Part shown: in pieces, positions 56,213-64,000 of the stretch | Layout of the letters: every line of letters begins with the position of its first letter | Position numbering within the stretch: the stretch's first letter is position 1 | Assembly (NCBI RefSeq): GCF_000835495.1 | Contig: NW_015622543.1 | Span: 2,093,849 to 2,157,848 of the forward strand | Length of the DNA: 64,000 nt | Source: Cladophialophora immunda | Taxonomy: Eukaryota; Ascomycota; Eurotiomycetes; Chaetothyriales; Herpotrichiellaceae | Reading direction: 5' to 3' | Notes under the pieces: generated by a model | Seen by the model: only the letters and a program-made list of their open reading frames with translations | Told to the model about the DNA's origin: nothing | Database searches by the model: none | Position numbers and translations under genes: made by a program

Positions 56213-57036
56213 TTACACACATCTCCCTCCGTCGACTTCCAAGTTAACGCCAGTGATAAATTCGGCCTCGTCGCTCGCAAGATAGCAGCAAGCGTTTGCC
56301 ACGTCTTTTGGCGTACTACCTCGTCCGAGCGGAATGGTCGATACGAAGGCCTTCTTGTTCTCTTCGGTGTCTGGCTTCCCAATGAAAAGATGTGTCCTGG
56401 AGGAGGTCAGAGTCAATGAGAAAACCCCACTTCAGACGGAGTATAAGGACAGGACGGAGAGACCCACAGCCCGGTACTGCCCACCACAGGACAGACTGCA
56501 TTGAAGCGAATCTTCTTGGGCGCATATTCGACCGCCATGGTTTTGGTAGCGTTGCTCACAGCGGCTTTGGAAGCGTTATACCAAGTCAACCCAGGCCGCG
56601 GCCTGATCCCTGCCGTCGAGGCAATGTTGATAAAGCAGCCAGGTCGATTCTGCCCCATGAAATAAGGGAGCAGCACACTGCTCGACAAGTAAATGCTTTT
56701 CACGTTGACGTTAAAGACCAAATCGAAGTCGTCGTCCGTGACATCCTCGGTGGGTTTGTTTTTGTAAGTGGTGCCGGCGTTGTTAACGACGATGTCCAAC
56801 CCCCCATAGGCATCAACGGCTTTCTTCAGCAGCGCTTCCCAGTCCGAACGTTTCGTGACATCGGCAGCCAAGAACTCGCAACCCAGGGATTGGGAGACTT
56901 TGGTGCCGTTCTGCTCAGACAGGTCACAGATGAGCACTTTTGCGCCCTCCTGGATGAACTTGGCCGCAATACCAGCTCCAAAGCCGGAACCCCCACCTGT
57001 GACTATGGCCACTTTTCCTTCCAGACGGCCGACCAT
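56213..57036 (-). CDS. Short-chain dehydrogenase/reductase, two exons
   Basis: Predicted NAD(P)-dependent oxidoreductase of 250 residues, the standard length for classical SDRs. Exons in transcription order are 57036-56468 and 56396-56213; the 71-nt intron (GTGGGT...CAG) restores VVGSTGL-THLFIGKP. Motifs are TGGGSGFG (13-20), NNAG (85-88), Ser140 in NIAST and Tyr153/Lys157 in YNASK. The C-terminus GVNLEVDGGRCV is typical. The start at 57036 (MVGRLEGK) was chosen because it places the Rossmann motif at the usual distance; an in-frame ATG at 57108 would add an unlikely basic extension. It is divergent from the OBAP-like gene. The substrate is unknown, with 3-oxoacyl reductase-type chemistry possible. 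Confidence 0.9.
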
Positions 57037-57847
57037 CTTAATATTTCTTTGGGACTGTGTCGAAACCTGAACAGTGCGAGGCAGAGAGACTTTTCTTTTT
57101 CTTGACAACAGGGAGACTTGAATGAATCAGGAAGGATAAAAAGTACTTACAAAGAGCAAGTCGAGGGGGGGGGCGAAGCTAGCATTCATATACTTCGTGT
57201 ATCCTCGGCGTTGAACCTGAGGACCGCCACACAGCCTCGTCCCCTCAGCGGGGGATGACAATGGTGGTACGGTCCGGTTCTCCATACCTTCTTCTGTGCT
57301 CCGAAGGTATGTAGCGAGTTAGGTATGGAGTAACCGTGTGTCCCCTTCCTTGTTGGTTCGGTGGTTTATTTTCCATCCTCTCCCCGCATGCGGTACGCAC
57401 AAGTCATCGGTGCGCACAACAAAACCTCCACCGGGAAATTCATCCGAGGGGTTGGATGAGTTGGTAGTAATCAACCTGGATTCGTGAAGGTCATGGACCG
57501 AGCGTGAGTGTTGTAGAAGGCTGCACAGCAAGACAACAAATGCCCTTGGACATTCTCTTCAGCTGCGCCCACGATCCCCCGGGGGGACACTGGAGGGGAA
57601 AGTGAAATGAAAAGGAGAGAAGGGAGGATGAAAGACCAATTGAGGTCATACTGATCGAACCCTGGAGAGCAGTGACATCAGTCCTCAGAAACAACAGAGT
57701 CGTCGATGGATATCAATTACCATTCATTCATTCATTTCGTGTCTCTCTCGCTCTGTCTATATACTCCAAGCTTTTATTTGGACTCCTTACAGGAATCCAT
57801 CTCCCGGAAGAAACAGACACCGGAAAACCACGCAGCGACTATTGACC
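57037..57847. promoter_or_regulatory. Divergent promoter of SDR and OBAP-like genes
   Basis: This 811-bp spacer lies between opposite starts. It contains a poly-G run near 57166-57174 and an ATTC tetranucleotide run near 57721-57736 on the OBAP side. No gene was found. Confidence 0.45.
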
Positions 57848-58669
57848 ATGAGCCAAAACCAAGTCGTCAGCCCGGGCATATCTGGACTCGCCTCGTGGGC
57901 GCTCCAGTTCAGCCCAACCGCCTGGTTCAAATCGTGGCTCTTGTATTTGGGGATCCAGACGCATGTGCGAGGGACGACCGAGCCCGAGATGAAGCCACTG
58001 CACAATATCTGTGAATACCTCCACGCCCTTCACATCTACACGGACGAAGCTCGCCGGGGAGTCGTGAGGACCGTTTCAGCGCACCACTTTTGTTCGCACG
58101 TTAGCAAAGGTTCAGCGAACAGCTTTCTCTGTGAAGACAAAATAAAGCATTAACCCCTCCTTGCAGATCTTCGGCAGTGCCTCATCTACGACTCGTGCAA
58201 GCCGGGAGCTCGACTCATTGGCGTCGAGTTCATGATCCCCAAAGCTCGCTACGAGGCGCTCGACCCAGAGGAACAAAGATACTGGCACTCGCACGAGTTC
58301 GAAGTCAAGTCCGGCATGCTGGTTCTCCCTTACCCGGCGTCTCACAAGCGCCGCAAGGACAAGTGGGACGAGCTCGAAACCAGGGCCATGGAGGAGGTCG
58401 TCACTCTCTACGGGAAACTGTACCACTTCTGGCAGGTGGACAGAGGGGACGACCTGCCGCTGGGCCCTCCAACGCTCATGGGCTCTCTGACCGAGTCCAG
58501 GCAGCTCGATGTGGACACGGCGATGAAGGAGAGGAATGAGGAATGCGGGATTGACCAGCCAGCGAAGCGCCGACTGAGGGAGAACATCGAACTGCTTGGG
58601 ATTGCTGAGAATGCAGACAGTTGGTGGAAAGAGGCTCAGCAGAAGAAAGTCGGCATCTACGCTTCGTGA
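57848..58669 (+). CDS. Oil-body-associated protein family (DUF1264), two exons
   Basis: Protein of 254 residues from exons 57848-58109 and 58167-58669; the intron (GTTCAG...CAG) joins HHFCSHVSK to DLRQCLIYDS. Family motifs are the His-rich segment HNICEYLHALHIYTDEARRG, LIYDSCKPGARLIGVEFMI, and YWHSHEFEVKSGMLVLP. DUF1264/OBAP1 proteins associate with lipid droplets in plants; the fungal role is not established. The start is the first ATG (MSQNQVV). The second half (about 150-254) is a less conserved helical tail. It is divergent from an SDR, which might hint at lipid metabolism, but the evidence is only positional. Confidence 0.88.
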
Positions 58670-59140
58670 CTCGAGCGCATCAGTCATACAGCAGTGTGCG
58701 ATTCGAGGTCGGCGAGGAGAGGGAGTCTCTTTGAGAGTGGCGTTTGACTTGGTGTGACTGCGTGACTGCGTGACTGACTGCGTTGTTTGAAATGACGTAT
58801 CTTCATCCCCCACCTCTGGTGCCTCCAAATTTCTTGTCGGTGTGTTGAGCCTCCAATGTCGCACACTGACTCCCTGTTCCTCAACTCACCAGTATTCGTC
58901 GTGCCTCACTGTCCGGGTGATTCTGTTGCTCTTCGCTTCTTTGGGTTTCTGCAGGCGGAGCCCCCAAAAAGCCCGACTTTGGACCATATTCGCTTTCTTC
59001 CACGCACGAATAGCCAGACCGCTTAATATCATTCCACGCGGTCTCACCCCTCTCCGCACAAAGCTGCCCACCACGGTCGTGAATTCCGAGCCCTTTCTAC
59101 AACTATACTTCGATTCTGCCCGGCATCTAACCCCCGCAGC
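58670..59140. other. Intergenic region upstream of TMA64
   Basis: No gene was recognised. A GTGACTGC-type repeated motif occurs near 58752-58782. It holds the TMA64 promoter. Confidence 0.4.
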
Positions 59141-61135
59141 ATGTTCAAGAAGAAGCCTCAGATCAAGAACCTCTCGCCCCTCCGATCCTCTGATCGCCGC
59201 AAACTCGCGGATCAGATCATCGCCGACTACAGGGTACATGTGCCCACGCTGGAAGAGATCGATCCCGACGCGGCGACGGCAGAGAACCCACCCCCTACCG
59301 CCTCGATCCATCACCCTACTCCCGCACTCACGTCCGTCCGCACCAGTCTTGTTCCGGAAACATGCCTCTCTGCGCGCTTCACAACTCACGCTGGACCCAA
59401 TGCGACACTAGTCTCGGGGACAGTGTATGTAGGCGCACATCCGGGCCAAGAGGAGAGGATACTGTGGATTCAATATGGAAAAGATTCGAGGCTATACCCG
59501 ACGGTGTATACACTGTGGCATAACCCGGGAATTGTTCCATTGTTACATACCCAGGATTTCGTCGTCGAGAAACTCCGCACGGGCGCAGATCTGATGACGC
59601 CCGGGCTTGTGGGCGGTCCCCCGTGGCCCGAAGCTGCAAAGCCAGGGTCGGTTGTTGCAGTTGCGGGCTTGAAGAAGCCTACCGTGCCTCTCTGGGTGGG
59701 CATATGTAAGATCGACATATCGAGTTTGGGCAGGGTGCAAGGAGCGAAGGGTGCTGCGGTCGAGGGCGTCCACTGGGAGGGAGACGAAATCTGGGGTTGG
59801 AGCCAGTTTGGAAGTGGAGGCCGAACTGCTCCAGAGACGATAGATGGTTGGGACTTTCCATCTGGTGACATACAAGACGGAGTGGGAAAGCTGGATCTGG
59901 AAGAAAGCGACGAAGATGAAGACGTGCAAGAAGAGGGCGGCGTAACCCTCGACGCTCCAAAAAGCGGGACTGAAAACGGGACCCATGATGCCGATGGACC
60001 AGACGAGGCTCGAGAGGACGAGGCAGAGGCAGGAGCAGACGCAGAGCGGGAACCATCGACCGCCGAAGTCGACGAAGCATTTGTACAAGCATTTCTCTAT
60101 GCCCTCTACGACGCGAAGAAGGCCGCCGCCCCTCCACATCACGGACTCGACTTTCCTATACAGCCATCTTTTGTGATCTCAAACATGGTTCAACCGCATC
60201 TCCGCTTTCCAAACCAACATTACACCATCAAGAAAACCTCTTGGAAAAACACCAAGAAGTTTATCAAATATCTCGAAAAGCAGGTGCTCGTCAAGTCCAA
60301 AGACCGCAATGGCGGGGAGACGGTGATTCTGGACGTCGATTTCGATGATCACCGAGTGGTCAACTTCCAACCGTACCGATTGCCGAAACCAAAAGCCCAA
60401 ACGCCAGCGGGCAGCGTGGACACCGCCCAACCTTTGGCCAGCGGAGCCGATACCTCTCTCGGGCAGAAACTCACGTTGCAGACGGTCTATCGAGCCTCCA
60501 GCAAGCTGGTCCCCGACCTGATCCCGTCCAAAACCACATACTACACATCGTCGCAGATCTCCTCTTTCCTCAAAAAGTACATTGACAACGAGCCCGCGCT
60601 GAGCGAGAACACCTCGTCTCCGCGCTTCGTCAAACTCGACCCTTTTATCTCAAACAACATCCTCAACTCGAACCCCACCGCCACCGACACGCGCGTTCTG
60701 GCCGCCGGCGAGATCGCCCGCGACGCCCTGCTCAAGCGCATCCTCGAAGACTCGCACCTCTGCATCCCGCACTGGCTGCTGCTCCGCAACTCCCAGACCT
60801 ACGACGCCGACTCGCCCGATCCGGCGCTGAAGCCCAAACCCGGGCCCCCACCTCAGCTCAACATCGTGGTCGAGAAGCGCTCGGGAACCAAGGTCGTGAC
60901 CAAGATCTCGGGCCTCGAGGTCTTTGGGATCAACCCGCACGTCTTGGGGCCGGAGTTGCAGAAGAAGTGCGCCGGGTCCGCGAGCGTGGGCCAGCTGGTC
61001 GGCGGGAAGCCCGGCGTCATGGAGATCCTCGTGCAGGGCGACCAGAGGGACGTGGTCGAGAAGGAAATGGCCCGGAGAGGCGTCGATAGGAGGTGGGTGG
61101 CCGTGGAGGACAAGACCAAAAAGAAGAAGAAATGA
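59141..61135 (+). CDS. TMA64: Translation machinery-associated protein TMA64 / eIF2D
   Basis: Ribosome-associated factor of 664 residues that promotes tRNA and 40S recycling and non-canonical initiation in the cytosol. Domain order matches eIF2D: an N-terminal DUF1947/PUA-like part (MFKKKPQIKNLSPLRSSDRR, then RILWIQYGKDSRLYPTVYTL and PLLHTQDFVVEKLRTGADLM), an acidic linker (LEESDEDEDVQEE), a winged-helix/SWIB region (LHFPNQHYTIKKT-like, SFLKKYIDNE), and a C-terminal SUI1 domain (LNIVVEKRSGTKVVTKISGL, ending in a Lys-rich tail). It is a single exon with a complete frame and length in the family range. The TMA64 assignment is firm; the tail KTKKKKK is a common feature. Confidence 0.93.
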   Translation: MFKKKPQIKNLSPLRSSDRRKLADQIIADYRVHVPTLEEIDPDAATAENPPPTASIHHPTPALTSVRTSLVPETCLSARFTTHAGPNATLVSGTVYVGAHPGQEERILWIQYGKDSRLYPTVYTLWHNPGIVPLLHTQDFVVEKLRTGADLMTPGLVGGPPWPEAAKPGSVVAVAGLKKPTVPLWVGICKIDISSLGRVQGAKGAAVEGVHWEGDEIWGWSQFGSGGRTAPETIDGWDFPSGDIQDGVGKLDLEESDEDEDVQEEGGVTLDAPKSGTENGTHDADGPDEAREDEAEAGADAEREPSTAEVDEAFVQAFLYALYDAKKAAAPPHHGLDFPIQPSFVISNMVQPHLRFPNQHYTIKKTSWKNTKKFIKYLEKQVLVKSKDRNGGETVILDVDFDDHRVVNFQPYRLPKPKAQTPAGSVDTAQPLASGADTSLGQKLTLQTVYRASSKLVPDLIPSKTTYYTSSQISSFLKKYIDNEPALSENTSSPRFVKLDPFISNNILNSNPTATDTRVLAAGEIARDALLKRILEDSHLCIPHWLLLRNSQTYDADSPDPALKPKPGPPPQLNIVVEKRSGTKVVTKISGLEVFGINPHVLGPELQKKCAGSASVGQLVGGKPGVMEILVQGDQRDVVEKEMARRGVDRRWVAVEDKTKKKKK

Positions 61136-62053
61136 AGGTGGATATTTGTCCCCCCGTTGTCCCTAGCTTATGTCAAATGAATAGCTGGGATATGTATGCG
61201 CTTGGAGAAACGTGGTAGCGCAATGGAGTGGGTGAGCGAGTGAGTGAGCGAGTAGCTAATGTAATGATGGGATTGGACATGTCCTTCCTCTCTACTCGTA
61301 GACCGACGAACAGCTCTCCCGCTCTTCCCGCATACTCGTAGACTCCATGCCCTCACTCCCACCCCCAACGACCCGACAGGCAAAAACAATGCGAACTTCT
61401 CTTCTAGATTGGATCCCAAGGCTATCTTGTTTGTCGCAACGGCGAAACCAGACTATCGCCCGTCGCGCAATTCGCCTTCCATCCATAAAGCCTAGCCTGG
61501 GCATGTGGTGCCCATGTATGCAGACAGCTCGACGAATGACCCAAGAGCAGAGGAGGGCGTGTTCGCCACCACCACCACCACCACCACCACCACCACCACC
61601 GCCAGCAGTACTTGAAGGTGCAGGGTGTCTGGGTCCGGGTCTAGGTCTGAAGCTACGCGACAGGGCTTCCTGGAATGTCGCCGTCAAATCTCACTTTTAG
61701 ATAGAATGGACCGTCTAACCATCCGTTAGAAACGTCAAATTGCACTGGAGATGGTGACCAAAGGGCACAGGTGTGTTGAACATAGAAATCATATTGGAGT
61801 AGTTAAACCAAGTCAACGCCCGTCTGGCGTAATGTTCTCCAAAGTCCCCAAACGCCGAAACCCCCCCGGAATACCCAACCCACACTAGACACCGTAGACA
61901 CCCAACCGTGAGAGCATATAAAGGTTGTATTAGACCACCGAGACAGAACTTCCCAAACGAATCCCTGTAAGCCCGGATTCCTAACGCAACCGGTTGACAA
62001 AGGAGCGGCCGTAAGAATGATGCTGCGTGCTGGCCGACGTCCAAGAAGGTCGA
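61136..62053. other. Convergent intergenic region with CCA microsatellite
   Basis: This is the 3' flank of TMA64 and the tyrosinase-like gene. A pure CCA run lies at 61566-61600. A GAGT-type short repeat occurs near 61232-61252. No gene was recognised. Confidence 0.5.
61566..61600. repeat. CCA trinucleotide microsatellite
   Basis: About eleven uninterrupted CCA units. It lies outside any supported gene. Confidence 0.85.
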
Positions 62054-63142
62054 TCACAAGGCAACATCGTACTTGTAGCAGAACGGTCCGGAGGTCGTAC
62101 TAATAAGTTCTCCCACTGAGATTTGGTCTTCTTGGAAGTATCCCCAATCCGGCAAGATGGTGTCGAGCGTGACGTTGGCACTCGGTGGAAGATTGACAGC
62201 TGTTTCAGTGCCGTAGATGGTATCTGCGATGTCTGGATGGCGGATCTGCCACGAAGTGTATAGATTGTCCAAAAATGCATGGAGAGCCCACCAGATGGGA
62301 TCCATCACCGAGACATATATCGACGACCCAGGAGACCCCACCACGAAATGGGCGCCGGAATGCAATCCCAGCTGACCACCGCCGATCACGCCGTTGATCT
62401 GAGTGTCAAAAGATGCAATGTCTTCGGCCTCCAAGCATAGCTCGAGCGCGGTGGTGTTGGTATACGTCTGCGCGGCGTAGGTGTTGAGGTCCCTAGCAAG
62501 GCAGCTTTGGTTGAGCTGGAAAGCGGTGTCAGGTAGTGGAAGACCCTGGATGATGTAGCTGACGGGAATAGGCTGCATCGTCGTCTCCCAATCGACAAAA
62601 GGCCCAGACTTGATGCACCCTCCTCCTGATCCATGGGGAAGCGAAAGAGTTGGCGAAAGCACCACGGGACCGCTGTCGACATATTCACCATCGCCAGACA
62701 TGGAATACTCGGATCCGTCAAAGACTTTGCTGCCCTGAAGATCATCTGCAGTCGCAGGCCAGTTCCAGTAAGGGAATGCCCCAGTGTAGCCGCACTGGTG
62801 CTTCAAATCTTGCTCGAACAGATGGAGGTAATAGCGATGCCAGGTCAGAAAGAATCCAGACAGATGGACCTCTCTTGTTCGGTTGACGTGAATGACAGCA
62901 TAGTCCATGTAGCGGTTGGTTGCAGCAGGGTAGAGGTCTTGGTCCAATTGCGAGGGCTTGGTTGCCAGGCATTTGATGGCGTCAGTGTAGGCCTTGCGCT
63001 CCTCGGGGGCCATCGAGTCGAAATCCTTGCGGACCTTGATATTGTCTGATGTACAAGCATGATGCCGGGCCCGGCGAGGGGGCATGGCCATGGTGAGTGA
63101 AGATAGGGCCGCTAGGGCAAGAGTTACCGATGACAGGAACAT
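62054..63142 (-). CDS. Secreted short tyrosinase / catechol-oxidase-like protein
   Basis: Type-3 copper protein of 362 residues, single exon, with a signal peptide (MFLSSVTLALAALSSLTMAM) and several N-glycosylation sites. CuA ligands fit His85 (AVIHV), His93 (EVHLSGFF) and His102 (LTWHRYYLHLFEQDL). CuB ligands fit His261/His265 (GLHSGAHFVVG) and His288 in DPIWWALHAFLDNLY. In the CuB motif the usual His-His pair is Leu-His, keeping the His nearer the Asp. Short secreted ascomycete members of this class lack the C-terminal lid and often act as catechol or aminophenol oxidases, so tyrosine hydroxylation is not assured. Six or more Cys suggest disulfides. It is the second tyrosinase-family gene in the window, 28 kb from the long one. 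Confidence 0.92.
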   Translation of the reverse strand: MFLSSVTLALAALSSLTMAMPPRRARHHACTSDNIKVRKDFDSMAPEERKAYTDAIKCLATKPSQLDQDLYPAATNRYMDYAVIHVNRTREVHLSGFFLTWHRYYLHLFEQDLKHQCGYTGAFPYWNWPATADDLQGSKVFDGSEYSMSGDGEYVDSGPVVLSPTLSLPHGSGGGCIKSGPFVDWETTMQPIPVSYIIQGLPLPDTAFQLNQSCLARDLNTYAAQTYTNTTALELCLEAEDIASFDTQINGVIGGGQLGLHSGAHFVVGSPGSSIYVSVMDPIWWALHAFLDNLYTSWQIRHPDIADTIYGTETAVNLPPSANVTLDTILPDWGYFQEDQISVGELISTTSGPFCYKYDVAL

Positions 63143-64000
63143 GTTGGCTGTGATAGATGGTGGGTTTGTGTCAACGAGTGTCTATGGTGGTTAAACGAAC
63201 GAAATTTGGGATGATAACGAAGGATATCTGAGACTCTTGCAGATCAGCTCATAGCAAAAGAAACAGATTTGCTTTGACAAATGGAAAGCACGAAGGAGGA
63301 AGGAAGTGAAAGAACGATAGTCGAGCGCCCGATAGACAGGGGGAGGCAACGCCTTCTATTTCATCTTCACAGGCTGTGATGGATCGACATCAATACCAAG
63401 ACATCCGAAGTTCCGGAACGAGCAAACATTTGTGGGTGGACCGCTGGATGGATAGAAGGATAACTTGACATGTCCGGTAGTAGTCCATGTTGTTGTTGTT
63501 GTTGTATGTAGACGCATCCACTGTCGGCCACGGTGTGCGAAACGTCATCCCATAGGTCTGAGGCCAGATGGATATTCGATGTTGACAGCCAAGTATGAGG
63601 ATGGATGACGAGTCGACGGCGGCGATGGCCTTGTCGATGCCTGTATCGATGAAAAGGGGGGTTTGTGGTATGGTGTTGTTGTCCCTTTTCTCCATATTTC
63701 CATATATAGAAAAAGCTTCTCCCTGGGTCAAAGCGTCATGCATTGCATCCCAAACATCGGGAGTCAACGCCATCCGGAATACGATCGTCACCTCCATGGA
63801 ACCTTAGTTTGATTATTATTGCCTTTTTGCATTTATGCGCCCACGTCTTCGCTCTACAGCGGGGAGTACGGCCAATACTGGCTTCGGACGACACGCAATC
63901 GTACCGGGTATGGGTGCATGCGGGTGTTTGTATTCAATCGTTCGATATTGCTCCGGAGCTTGTTGTCGTCAACAGCCCCGCAAACGCTCATGATAATGTT
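63143..64000. other. Right-edge region, one weak frame
   Basis: This is the promoter side of the tyrosinase-like gene. On the minus strand an open frame at 63390-63797 (135 codons, starting MEVTIVFRMALTPDVWDAMH) has no recognised family and includes an Asn run from an AAC repeat. It might be part of a gene continuing past the edge, but I cannot support it. Confidence 0.35.

Noticed and set aside
61347..61700. Frame with a poly-Pro run
   Set aside because: The Pro run is the CCA microsatellite and the rest lacks coding character.

Overview
The window looks like chromosomal DNA of a filamentous ascomycete (Pezizomycotina). Genes are split by short introns of about 45-180 nt with GTATGT/GTAAGT-type donors. 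The region carries a velvet regulator (veA), an ascomycete-type laccase ending in a C-terminal DSG-I tail, a short Zn2Cys6 factor, and a HeLo-like/DUF7580-like protein. I cannot name a species. I saw no rRNA, no convincing tRNA, no CRISPR and no intact transposon.

Layout. 0.5-6 kb: a small metabolic group of an SDR, a TRI12-like MFS transporter and a P450 broken by three in-frame stops. 7.5-13.8 kb: a BTB/POZ protein, a possible remnant gene, an unknown protein with uracil-DNA-glycosylase-like motifs, and an intronless CYP7/CYP8-like P450. 14.2-19.5 kb: a divergent pair, a large Ser/Thr kinase and a HeLo-like + DUF7580-like protein, resembling a kinase/cell-death-effector arrangement. 21.7-25.7 kb: a small secreted cysteine-rich protein, a YAR1-type ankyrin protein and the AP-1 mu subunit. 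27.7-34.3 kb: an unknown small gene, then a head-to-head laccase and tyrosinase sharing a 1.3-kb promoter that holds a 97-bp tandem duplication. 35-38.7 kb: mitochondrial genes for ribosomal protein mL57 and succinate dehydrogenase flavoprotein. 40.8-46.9 kb: a membrane-anchored histidine-phosphatase-fold protein, a short Zn2Cys6 factor and a compact orphan gene. 48.8-50.3 kb: veA, followed by a gene-poor tract of nearly 6 kb. 56.2-63.1 kb: a second SDR, an OBAP/DUF1264 protein, TMA64/eIF2D and a second, secreted short tyrosinase.

How they may work together. The clearest functional grouping is phenol oxidation (laccase plus tyrosinase, with another tyrosinase 28 kb away), consistent with melanin or phenolic chemistry. 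The kinase/HeLo-like pair is the best candidate for an undescribed signalling or cell-death module. The remaining genes are mostly housekeeping singletons. Splice coordinates are hand-derived from frame, splice-site and family continuity. The reported multi-exon models for the main genes keep frame throughout, but no transcript evidence was available.
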